NCBI GenBank assembly: GCA_016186625.1
Contig: JACPLG010000007.1
Location: forward strand, 30,837-94,836
DNA from: Candidatus Levyibacteriota bacterium
GTDB lineage: Bacteria > Patescibacteria > Microgenomatia > Levybacterales > UBA12049
Direction: 5' to 3'
Length of the DNA stretch: 64,000 nt
Within the stretch, counting starts at the first letter, position 1; each line of letters opens with the position of its first letter. The notes under the pieces were generated by a model, which was not told the DNA's origin, searched no databases, and worked only from the letters and a program-made list of their open reading frames with translations. Below, piece by piece: positions 22,847 to 29,919 of this stretch. Position numbers and translations under genes: made by a program.

Positions 22847-24024
22847 CAGAAAGAGCAGATATTCCCCAGTACAACACAGTATTTGACAGCCGGAGATTCG
22901 TAGCGCTTATGGCGGAGAGGAGAACAGTTGGGTTTGAAACATCACTTGTTAGAGAGAAAGCTTATATTGGGCAGCAATTAAAAACTGATTTAGGAGAAAG
23001 ACTAGATGTTGCAAAAAGCACATTTGTTTATGAGATAAGAGATGGAAAATTATATGAACCAGGTAGAGACGAGCCAATGGAGGAAGTGATCAAAAGAGGG
23101 ATGGGGAGAAATCCAAAAGACAGAGAAAGAGATGCAGCAGAATTGGGTTCATTTACAGGTGTTATTCAGGGATTTTTAGCAAAAGAGGATACGCCGGATG
23201 GGACTACTGTTCTTGCAGTCTCTCCACGAGGACTGCCGGGCTCTTTTGAGAAAAAAAACTTCTTTCAGGTTTATGTTAGGGAAGGGGAATATATAATTGG
23301 TACAAGGTATTTTTCAGATTTAACCAACGAGGATTATCGAAGAAAAATCATAAGCATAAATCCTGCTTATTCTACTCTTATACCAGAAAAACCAACAGAC
23401 GTGGATCTTAAATCAAATCCTATGGTTATTCCGTGTCATCTTGATTATTCAGCAGATCCTGACAAATTGGCTATGTTTCTTTTGAAAAAAGAAATAGGAA
23501 TGCCGCAGGAGCAGTTAGATGAGGTATGGGAAGTTGTAACTCCGCTGGTAACAAGTTATACAAATACTTTGATAGAAAAACCAGGAGACCTATATTGGCT
23601 TGAAATGAATTATAGAGCATTACTTAATGGCGCGCATAAAACCAGCGAGCGAGTATTAGAACAAAAATTCAACTACGCAGAGTTAACACTGGACGAAAGA
23701 GCTCGGACTACTTACTTCGCCTGGACTGGAACACGGATTGAGATCGAAATGCTCGCGGGTGAAGAAATAAAAATTGGTGGGGGGGCGTGCGGTTCAGGGT
23801 CCTGCTCAACGTCATCGGAATCATCATCCGGGGTTTCAGATTCACCCTTGGATAACCTTGACGGAATGGGGAAAATAAACTTTCGCTGTCCGGATTGCAA
23901 TGAGCTGAACACCAGAGAGTTATTTAACTATGTAAAGAGTTGTAAAAATTGCGGAAGTGATAAAGTACTTCCTCCCAGCCTAAGAGGCAAGATTTTTCAG
24001 CTGGGCCAAATGATGAACCAATAA
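22843..24024 (+). CDS. Unknown protein with C-terminal zinc ribbon, fourth gene of the B12 operon
   Basis: I do not recognise this 393-residue protein. The first 310 residues are mixed alpha/beta with no known motif (notable: FTGVIQGFLAKEDTPDGTTV, VIPCHLDYSADPDKLAMFLL). Then comes a Gly/Cys/Ser-rich linker (GGGACGSGSCSTSSESSSG) and a zinc ribbon (FRCPDCNEL ... KSCKNCGSDKVLPP, four Cys). Its ATG lies in an ATGA overlap with pduO and has the good Shine-Dalgarno GGAGG, so it is translationally coupled to the B12 operon. The context suggests a link to corrinoid handling, but no motif supports a specific function; co-transcription by chance is possible. Confidence 0.7.
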   Translation: MTERADIPQYNTVFDSRRFVALMAERRTVGFETSLVREKAYIGQQLKTDLGERLDVAKSTFVYEIRDGKLYEPGRDEPMEEVIKRGMGRNPKDRERDAAELGSFTGVIQGFLAKEDTPDGTTVLAVSPRGLPGSFEKKNFFQVYVREGEYIIGTRYFSDLTNEDYRRKIISINPAYSTLIPEKPTDVDLKSNPMVIPCHLDYSADPDKLAMFLLKKEIGMPQEQLDEVWEVVTPLVTSYTNTLIEKPGDLYWLEMNYRALLNGAHKTSERVLEQKFNYAELTLDERARTTYFAWTGTRIEIEMLAGEEIKIGGGACGSGSCSTSSESSSGVSDSPLDNLDGMGKINFRCPDCNELNTRELFNYVKSCKNCGSDKVLPPSLRGKIFQLGQMMNQ

Positions 24025-24090
24025 TTCTTGTTAGGAATTTGTTAGGATTTTTTCAATTAATCTAGCTTTGTTGTGGTATCATAGTTGTGT

Positions 24091-24438
24091 ATGGAAGACA
24101 AAAGAAAAGTTCCAGTTGGTGTAACACCTAGCCTGAATACAGAAGGAGCACCTGTAACAACAGGTCCAAGTCCTGATATTACAGAGTTTGTGAAACCTAC
24201 CCATGGTGAGGCAGAGGTTCCTATAACTCTTCAAGGTTATATAAAACAAAATCCAGTAGCTAAATTACCTAATGCTCCGGGAATGGAGCCAGTTCCTCCA
24301 GTTTTTGAGAGTTTAGAATCAATTCGGGGGAATGTGATTCCGATTAAGCAATTAAGAGAGAAGAGTGAAGGAGATGCAGAAAGCGGAGCTGCTGATTTAG
24401 CAAGAGTTAGAAAAAGACAGCTTAATAGAGCTGCTTAG
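24091..24438 (+). CDS. Small disordered hypothetical protein
   Basis: This 115-residue, Pro- and Glu-rich protein (VTPSLNTEGAPVTTGPSPD; NAPGMEPVPPVFESLESIRG) ends in a basic segment (ARVRKRQLNRAA). There is no recognisable domain. The ATG at 24091 follows a TATCAT box by 8 nt; an upstream TTG is less likely. It precedes the VirD4-like ATPase by 37 nt and could be part of its transcript. Confidence 0.55.
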   Translation: MEDKRKVPVGVTPSLNTEGAPVTTGPSPDITEFVKPTHGEAEVPITLQGYIKQNPVAKLPNAPGMEPVPPVFESLESIRGNVIPIKQLREKSEGDAESGAADLARVRKRQLNRAA

Positions 24439-24475
24439 GGACGGTTTTAATCTGTACGGATTCCTGTTTAACATT

Positions 24476-26800
24476 ATGCTGACCATATTAATACTTGGTC
24501 TTCTTGTTGCTGGTACAATCGCATTTGGATATTTGGCGTTTCTCAAATATAAATTTAGAAACAAGGAAAAAGAGTCGCTTGATTCAACTCTTATTCAGGT
24601 AGCACTGCCCCGCGATAATGAAATAAAAGTTGATGCTTCGGAACAGCTTTTCTCAAGCTTTGCCTCACTTCATAAGAGTGGAACAATTCCTTTTCTTATA
24701 ACTCAACCAAGTATTTCTTTTGAAATAGTAGGAATGCCTGGAGACATCCGCTTTTTTGTTTCAACCCCCAATAAATATAAAGATTTTGTCGAAAAACAGA
24801 TCCATGGAGCATACCCGGACGCAGAAATAAGAGAGGTTGATGAAAAAACACCCCTTAAAGAAGGGTATGTGGTGGGAAATGACTACAATATTTTCGCAGA
24901 AAATGCAAAAGTAGCATTTGCGCAACTCGTTCTTAAAAAATCAAATTATGAGCCCATTAAAGTTTATAAAGACCTTCCCACAGATCCTCTCTCAACAATC
25001 ACTTCAGTTCTTGCCAAGATGACTGAAGGAGAAGGAGCTGCAATTCAGGTGCTAATTTCCCCGGCTGACTCAAAATGGAAAAAGTTAGGAAGAGACTTCC
25101 TGGCAAAGACCAAAAAAGAGGAAGCAAACCCTGAAACAGCAAAATACTCGGCCGATCCAAAAGAGCTTGAGGGGATTGAAAATAAGATAGGAAAGCCTGG
25201 GTTTAGCACAGTTATTAGAGTAGTTGTTTCTTCATCAACTAAAGAATCAGCGGAAGCACATCTTAACAATATTGTCAATGTTTTCAGTCAGTTTTCGGGT
25301 CTTAATTCTTTCACAAAAAGCGCAGTAAGAAGACAAAAATCTTTTATGGACGATTTTATTTATCGTTATCCTAAAAGAATAGGTACTTCGTCAATTTTAA
25401 CCTCGGAAGAACTTGCAACAATCTATCATTTTCCAAATAAATCTGTTGCAACACCTCACATTTTCTGGATTACTTCAAAAAGAGCTCCAGCTGCTGCACA
25501 CGTTCCGACAACAGGTTTGTACCTTGGAAAAAGTTCGTATAGAGGTTTGTCTCGAGATGTGTTTATCGAGCGAGATGATAGAAGACGCCATATGTACATA
25601 ATCGGAAAAACAGGAACTGGAAAAACAGAATTTCTAAAACAAATGATTATGCAGGATATAAAAAACGGAGAAGGAGTAGGAGTAGTAGATCCTCATGGAG
25701 ATTTAATTGAAGATGTTTTGCAGCTGATTCCGCCTGAGAGAGCAGAAGATGTTATTCTTTTTGACCCATCAGACACAGCCCGCCCCATGGGGCTAAATAT
25801 GCTTGAGGCTTCAACTGAGGAGGAAAGACACTATGTTGTCTCATCAATAGTTGGCCTTATGTACAAGCTTTATGATCCTAATAAAACCGGAATAATCGGC
25901 CCCAGATTTGAACACGCAATTAGAAACGCAATGTTAACGGTTATGAGTAAGCCGGGAAGTACATTTATTGAGGTTGTCCGCGTTTTAACTGATGCTAATT
26001 TTGTTCAGGAACTTTTGCCTTACGTCCAGGATCCTATCGTTCGCCGTTACTGGACGGACCAAATTGCTCAAACTTCAGATTTTCATAAGTCCGAGGTTTT
26101 GGACTATATAGTTTCCAAGTTTGGCCGCTTTGTTACCAATAAAACCATGAGAAACATAATAGGCCAATCCGAATCTGCGTTTAATTTCCGGGATGTTATG
26201 GATAATCAGAAAATACTTCTTGTTAATCTTTCCAAGGGAAAAATCGGAGAAGAAAATTCAGGTTTCCTGGGATTAGTTTTAGTCCCCAAGATTTTAGTAG
26301 CTGCAATGAGCAGGCAGAGTGTTTCAATGGATCAGCGTAAAGACTTTTTTCTCTATGTTGATGAATTCCAGAATTTTGCAACTCCGGATTTTGCTCAGAT
26401 TTTGTCCGAAGCCAGAAAATATCGTCTGGATTTAATAGTTGCCAATCAATTTATAGGACAAATGGAAGAGGAGGTTAAAAACGCGATTTTTGGAAATGTT
26501 GGGACACTTGCTGCATTTCGCGTAGGGGTAACTGATGCAAATTACCTCCAGCATGAGTTCCAACCAACGTTTACGGAAGCAGATCTAATCAATATTGACC
26601 GCTTCAACGCTTATATGAGAACCGTTGTAAACGGAGAGCCAATTCCTCCATTTTCACTTGATACGACAAAGGATATGGAGCGCGAAAAAGCAATGATGAA
26701 TCCAAGAGTTTCAGAGTTAATTAAGGAATTATCCAGACTCAAATACGGAAAAGATGTTGGTGTGATTGAGCAGGTAATAGCCCAGAGAGCATTACTTTAG
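24476..26800 (+). CDS. VirD4/TraG-like type IV coupling ATPase
   Basis: The 774-residue membrane protein begins with a transmembrane helix (ILILGLLVAGTIAFGYLAFL), then a large N-terminal domain (residues about 40-350), then a HerA/FtsK-type ATPase: Walker A IIGKTGTGKTEF (about 377-384), VVDPHGDLIEDVL, and Walker B FLYVDEFQNFATPDFA (about 628), followed by the RKYRLDLIVANQFIGQM element. Such proteins are widespread in CPR genomes, often next to pilus or DNA-transfer genes; they may drive DNA or protein transport. No other type IV secretion genes are nearby, so the substrate is unknown. Confidence 0.85.
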   Translation: MLTILILGLLVAGTIAFGYLAFLKYKFRNKEKESLDSTLIQVALPRDNEIKVDASEQLFSSFASLHKSGTIPFLITQPSISFEIVGMPGDIRFFVSTPNKYKDFVEKQIHGAYPDAEIREVDEKTPLKEGYVVGNDYNIFAENAKVAFAQLVLKKSNYEPIKVYKDLPTDPLSTITSVLAKMTEGEGAAIQVLISPADSKWKKLGRDFLAKTKKEEANPETAKYSADPKELEGIENKIGKPGFSTVIRVVVSSSTKESAEAHLNNIVNVFSQFSGLNSFTKSAVRRQKSFMDDFIYRYPKRIGTSSILTSEELATIYHFPNKSVATPHIFWITSKRAPAAAHVPTTGLYLGKSSYRGLSRDVFIERDDRRRHMYIIGKTGTGKTEFLKQMIMQDIKNGEGVGVVDPHGDLIEDVLQLIPPERAEDVILFDPSDTARPMGLNMLEASTEEERHYVVSSIVGLMYKLYDPNKTGIIGPRFEHAIRNAMLTVMSKPGSTFIEVVRVLTDANFVQELLPYVQDPIVRRYWTDQIAQTSDFHKSEVLDYIVSKFGRFVTNKTMRNIIGQSESAFNFRDVMDNQKILLVNLSKGKIGEENSGFLGLVLVPKILVAAMSRQSVSMDQRKDFFLYVDEFQNFATPDFAQILSEARKYRLDLIVANQFIGQMEEEVKNAIFGNVGTLAAFRVGVTDANYLQHEFQPTFTEADLINIDRFNAYMRTVVNGEPIPPFSLDTTKDMEREKAMMNPRVSELIKELSRLKYGKDVGVIEQVIAQRALL

Positions 26801-26840
26801 CGTTTAGCTACTAGCGTTTAGTTTTTCTTGGTGTGCTGAA

Positions 26841-26863
26841 AGCACTGAGCTTGTCGAAGTGCT
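26841..26863. repeat. TGAGCTTGTCGAA hairpin
   Basis: AGCACT/AGTGCT arms enclose GAGCTTGTCGA. The core is the same as at 21393-21415 while the arm sequence differs and still pairs. It overlaps the 3' end of the tRNA-Ile gene by about three bases. Confidence 0.7.
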
Positions 26864-26931
26864 CCCGCTTGGATTCGAACCAAGGACATCTACTTTATAA
26901 GAGTAGCGCTCTACCACTGAGCTACAGGAGC
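26860..26931 (-). tRNA. tRNA-Ile (anticodon UAU)
   Basis: The cloverleaf is complete: acceptor GCTCCTG/CGGGAGC, D-stem GCTC/GAGC, anticodon stem CTACT/AGTAG with loop CTTATAA, T-stem CTTGG/CCAAG with loop TTCGAAT. The anticodon is TAT, reading AUA. Most bacteria read AUA with a CAU tRNA modified by TilS. CCA is not encoded. Confidence 0.92.
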
Positions 26932-26985
26932 AAGTGGAGAATATTATAAACTCTTTTATGGACAAATTCTACTTGAGAGCAGCGA

Positions 26986-27846
26986 TTATAGCTCTGAGAG
27001 GACTTGGGATTCGGGGGCGCGCTGGGGAACATACTGAAGATATCGCTCGGTTGTTGAAAGTCTTTTGTGACCAAGCATTTTTGAAAGAAGAACAATTGAA
27101 GCGCCGTGTTTGAGATGGTGGGCAACAAAAGTATGTCTTAGGTCATTTACTTTGGCATTTTTGATCTCGGCAAGCCTGAAATACCTCTCAACTGATGTCC
27201 TTATGTTTCTGATCAAAAACGGCCTTCCAGATTTTGTGACAAATAAATGGTCTTCCGTAACTTTTGGACGCACATCCAAATACCTTTTTAAGGCTTCCTG
27301 AGCTCTTTTGTTAAGGGGAACCACTCTTTCTTCATGTTTTTCTAACGCCGGAATGTGTATTTGGTCTTTTCGAATATCTGAGAGCTTAAGAGCAGTGAGC
27401 TCTCCTATTCTAATACCGGTTTGGAGCAAAAGTTCAATTATTGCACTCATCCGAGCATCATTTCTGGCTGCATCTCGCAAAGCCCTATATTCCGTAGGAG
27501 TTAAAATTCTAGGAGGCGCAAGCTCATATTTTGGGTGAGCTACCAAAAGTGAAGGATCATCTGTTATGTATTCATTTATCTTTAAAAACCTATAAAAAGT
27601 GCGAGTTGAATTAATTTTCCGCGAGATTGACTTAGGAGTGTAACCGTCTTTGTTCATCTTAGCTAAGAATGCTTCAAGATCCTCTTTTGTTATATCGCGG
27701 ACATGATGTTTTTGAAGGTCGTTTAAAAAGTCCACAAGCTGCTCTATATCTTTACCGTATGCTACAATAGTTGAGGTTGAGTGACCTTTTTCTTTAAGAA
27801 AATTTTTAAATCCTAAGCTGGCATCAGCAAGTTTTATTTGATTCAT
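26986..27846 (-). CDS. Xer-type tyrosine recombinase
   Basis: The 286-residue protein has an N-terminal SAM-like domain (FLKEKGHSTSTIVAYGKDIEQLVDFL) and a C-terminal catalytic domain with the first Arg in TGIRIGELTAL, KVNDLRHTFVAHHL (second Arg and following His) and GHKRLSTTERYLQY with the nucleophilic Tyr. The first His of the usual H-x-x-R is Asn. Size and layout match XerC/XerD, which resolve chromosome dimers. It lies next to a tRNA gene, but no att repeats or cargo were found, so a housekeeping role is favoured. It is divergent from the ftsB-like gene with overlapping -10 regions (CCTATAATATCATAGG at 27852-27867). Confidence 0.88.
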   Translation of the reverse strand: MNQIKLADASLGFKNFLKEKGHSTSTIVAYGKDIEQLVDFLNDLQKHHVRDITKEDLEAFLAKMNKDGYTPKSISRKINSTRTFYRFLKINEYITDDPSLLVAHPKYELAPPRILTPTEYRALRDAARNDARMSAIIELLLQTGIRIGELTALKLSDIRKDQIHIPALEKHEERVVPLNKRAQEALKRYLDVRPKVTEDHLFVTKSGRPFLIRNIRTSVERYFRLAEIKNAKVNDLRHTFVAHHLKHGASIVLLSKMLGHKRLSTTERYLQYVPQRAPESQVLSEL

Positions 27847-27886
27847 GATGGCCTATAATATCATAGGAACGGACTAGTAGTCAACT

Positions 27887-28225
27887 ATGAAAAAAATACT
27901 TTTTTTTGTTGGAATTGCAGTTGGTATAGTTATAATCAACGGATTGGTACGCTCAATCTACGATTTATGGAAAAAACAAGATTTGGTAGTATCAGCCAAA
28001 AGGGAACTTGAAAAAGAGAAAAAAGAAAATGAGAAGCTAAAGCGTCAGCTAGTTTTGGTAGGAACAGAGGAATTTATTGAAAGTGAAGCAAGAAACAAGC
28101 TTTTTATGGTAAAGCCCGGAGAAGAAGGCGTAATTGTGCCTCAGGATCTAATTAAAAAGAAAGAAAAAAAGGAAGTTGCAAAACTCCCAAACTGGCAGCA
28201 GTGGGTTAATTTGTTCGGATTTTGA
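27887..28225 (+). CDS. FtsB/DivIC-like septum formation initiator
   Basis: The 112-residue bitopic membrane protein has a helix (ILFFVGIAVGIVIINGLV), a coiled coil (VVSAKRELEKEKKENEKLKRQL), and the family's C-terminal LVGTEEFIESEARNKLFMVKPGEEGVIV segment. It ends PNWQQWVNLFGF, a motif common in CPR and Firmicutes DivIC relatives. FtsB/DivIC joins FtsL and FtsQ/DivIB to activate septal wall synthesis. Confidence 0.85.
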   Translation: MKKILFFVGIAVGIVIINGLVRSIYDLWKKQDLVVSAKRELEKEKKENEKLKRQLVLVGTEEFIESEARNKLFMVKPGEEGVIVPQDLIKKKEKKEVAKLPNWQQWVNLFGF

Positions 28226-28227
28226 TT

Positions 28228-29136
28228 TCAAGGAAAAATTATGCAGCTTTTACCCTCTTTTTTGTAAGAGAACGGAGATCTTTTCCCGTTTAGGGTATAT
28301 ACGTCAAAGTCAAAGAGTCTGCCTAATCTTCTCGAAAGAGGGGAATCGGTCCCTTTTTCTTTTCGTGAATTCCTGTTTGCTTGCTCAAGAGCCTCATAGT
28401 TAAATCCAGGCCGATGCATTAATGTCCATTTTATGCCTTCGTACAGGAAATAGATAGCTTCAAACTTTGACTTTAACCCAGTTAGCTTATTTACAAGCTT
28501 TGCCGTATGGTTATGTTCGTGGACGAATGGTCTTTCTTCGCCAGTCTCGGCATATTGTCTTTCTGCAATAGGAACCTGTTTCCACGGCTTTGGATTGCCG
28601 TCTTTGTCGACATCAAGTACCTTTCTTACTTTGTATCTTCTGTTAATTCTATGAATGTCTTTTTCTCTTAGAATGTCTTCGACAGATTTATATTGTGGTT
28701 TTAGACCAAGACCTTTGTAAATTAGAGGGATAGTTCCAAATCTTCTTCCAAGAATAGAAATGAGTGAATGGTGCTTTGAAAAAGCGACATCTAAAAGATT
28801 CGTCCAACCATGTTGTTTTGCTTCCTCAACAAATGTTTTAACTTCTCCTCCTGTACTCCAGGCGTCTTGCCTTAGAACAATGTCCTCATGGGGAATATGG
28901 TAATGTTCTTCAAGCTCTTTAGCTATAAGTTCTCCTTCGCTAGGCTCCGTAGGTCCCCATAAGCGGTCAAGATTAACAAAAACTGTTTTGGTTTCTCTTT
29001 GATTTAATTCTACTGCAGCGGCTCTGGTAGACAAGCGGCTTCTTAAACCAAGACCGGTTCTGTGTTCACTCATCCAGTAACCATGAGCTAAAAGCGCATC
29101 ATACCTCGGGCGGCTTTGTGGTGCTTCTATTGGCAT
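28228..29136 (-). CDS. DUF218/YdcF-like protein (tentative)
   Basis: The 302-residue protein begins with RYDALLAHGYWMSE and has EPSEGELIAKELEEHYHIPHEDIVLRQDAWSTGGEV, which resembles the DUF218 (SanA/ElyC/YdcF) pattern of SEAE, then an E-x-x-S-x-x-T motif. The second half (residues 160-302) is unassigned and basic. No transmembrane helix is seen. A TATAAT box lies 10 nt before the ATG. It converges with the ftsB-like gene, with only 2 nt between the two stop codons. The assignment is moderate; a different Rossmann-like family is possible. Confidence 0.5.
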   Translation of the reverse strand: MPIEAPQSRPRYDALLAHGYWMSEHRTGLGLRSRLSTRAAAVELNQRETKTVFVNLDRLWGPTEPSEGELIAKELEEHYHIPHEDIVLRQDAWSTGGEVKTFVEEAKQHGWTNLLDVAFSKHHSLISILGRRFGTIPLIYKGLGLKPQYKSVEDILREKDIHRINRRYKVRKVLDVDKDGNPKPWKQVPIAERQYAETGEERPFVHEHNHTAKLVNKLTGLKSKFEAIYFLYEGIKWTLMHRPGFNYEALEQANRNSRKEKGTDSPLSRRLGRLFDFDVYTLNGKRSPFSYKKEGKSCIIFP

Positions 29137-29146
29137 ATTGGGGGGA

Positions 29147-29152
29147 ATTATA
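29147..29152 (-). promoter_or_regulatory. -10 box, near-leaderless
   Basis: TATAAT on the minus strand lies 10 nt before the ATG of the DUF218-like gene. Confidence 0.55.
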
Positions 29153-29197
29153 GTACGAGGAAACTATTAAATCAAATTTGTTACGGGGATTGGGAAA

Positions 29198-29461
29198 TTA
29201 TTTACTTTTAAAATATTCCTTTAACATCATTCGAAGCGTTGCTTTTCCCTTTGTAGTTTTAAAATATTCTTCTCTTCTTTTTGCGTCTTTTTCATTCCCG
29301 TATGCTTCATAAAATATTAATTCGAATGGTGCGTAGGCTTTCGTGGAAAGTTCCTCTTTATTGTTGTGTTCAACGAATCGTTTCCTGAGATTGGCAGTGA
29401 TACCTACATAAATAAAGTCTCTATTTATGCTTTTGAGGACGTAGACATAGAAGAATTTCAT
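29198..29461 (-). CDS. GIY-YIG domain protein (UPF0213-like)
   Basis: The 87-residue single-domain protein has the GIY-YIG pattern FYVYVLKS ... FIYVGITANLRKRFVEHN with the catalytic Arg, and the Glu in KRREEYFKTTKGKATLR. Stand-alone proteins of this size (YhbQ/UPF0213 family) are of uncertain function; some act on DNA. I chose the ATG at 29461 over a GTG five codons upstream. A set of hairpins lies directly upstream. Confidence 0.85.
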   Translation of the reverse strand: MKFFYVYVLKSINRDFIYVGITANLRKRFVEHNNKEELSTKAYAPFELIFYEAYGNEKDAKRREEYFKTTKGKATLRMMLKEYFKSK

Positions 29462-29467
29462 TTCTGT

Positions 29468-29570
29468 GAGACGCACCAGTCGTGAAACTCCGGTGCATCT
29501 CTTGTGTTGAGACGTACTAGTCGCATTCGCTCCAGTACATCCCTACGAGACATACCATTCGGTATATCTC
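29468..29570. repeat. Three tandem covarying hairpins
   Basis: Hairpin 1: GAGACGCACC/GGTGCATCTC (29468-29501). Hairpin 2: GAGACGTACT/AGTACATCCC (29509-29543). Hairpin 3: GAGACATACC/GGTATATCTC (29547-29570). The stems differ in sequence but keep pairing, and each keeps the same C-A mismatch. Confidence 0.8.
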
Positions 29571-29579
29571 TAACGCTCA

Positions 29580-29664
29580 CCACTCATTTTAATACCACCC
29601 ATTAAGTGTTTGTTGCAAGAGTGATTTATCACTCGCAGCAGTGAACCCGAATGTTAATGAGTGG
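29580..29664. repeat. Nested inverted repeat
   Basis: CCACTCATT (29580-29588) pairs perfectly with AATGAGTGG (29656-29664). Within it GAGTGAT/ATCACTC (29619-29634) forms a second perfect hairpin. Together with the three hairpins to the left, it fills the space between the GIY-YIG gene and the tRNA genes. Confidence 0.7.
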
Positions 29665-29671
29665 TTCGCTG

Positions 29672-29740
29672 TTGCGGGGCTAGGAGTTGCGCCTAGCCTG
29701 TGAGATTATGAGCCTCACGTGCACTGTACACTACCCCGCG
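29672..29740 (-). tRNA. Initiator tRNA-fMet (CAU), divergent D- and T-loops
   Basis: The acceptor arm is CGCGGGG ... CCCCGCAA, with the C1-A72 mismatch typical of bacterial initiators. The anticodon loop is CTCATAA. The anticodon stem TGAGG/TCTCA and T-stem CTAGG/CCTAG pair. However, the D-loop is only about five bases (ACAGT, no GG), and the T-loop is CGCAACT rather than TTCAAAT, so the usual elbow contacts are missing. It could be a divergent functional gene or a decaying one. CCA is not encoded. Confidence 0.65.
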
Positions 29741-29804
29741 CGTGAGCGCATTATACCAGTTTGCCTTGAGGCTGGTCAACCTGATATACTTAAGTGTTGT
29801 GCAT

Positions 29805-29876
29805 GTCAGGGTAGCTCAACGGTGGAGCGGAGTCTTCATAAGGCTATGGTTGAGGGTTCGAATCCCTCCCCTGACA
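29805..29876 (+). tRNA. tRNA-Met (anticodon CAU)
   Basis: Acceptor GTCAGGG/CCCTGAC, D-stem GCTC/GAGC, anticodon loop TTCATAA, T-stem GAGGG/CCCTC with loop TTCGAAT. The paired G1-C72 and lack of the GGG/CCC anticodon stem argue for an elongator. An Ile(CAU) identity is less likely because a tRNA-Ile(UAU) is present. CCA is not encoded. Confidence 0.88.
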
Positions 29877-29904
29877 CAAGGCGCAGGGCCACCACAACTT
29901 CTGA

Positions 29905-29910
29905 TATAAT
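29905..29910 (+). promoter_or_regulatory. -10 box, near-leaderless
   Basis: CTGATATAAT ends 9 nt before the murD ATG. Confidence 0.6.
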
Positions 29911-29919
29911 TCCCCCAAT

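Noticed and set aside
26860..27846. tRNA-Ile next to a tyrosine recombinase, suggesting an integrated element
   Set aside because: No repeated tRNA 3' end, no phage or plasmid genes and no compositional shift were found; a housekeeping Xer protein is simpler.
29468..29570. CRISPR-like array
   Set aside because: The three units are hairpins without constant repeats and unique spacers of equal length, and no cas gene is present.
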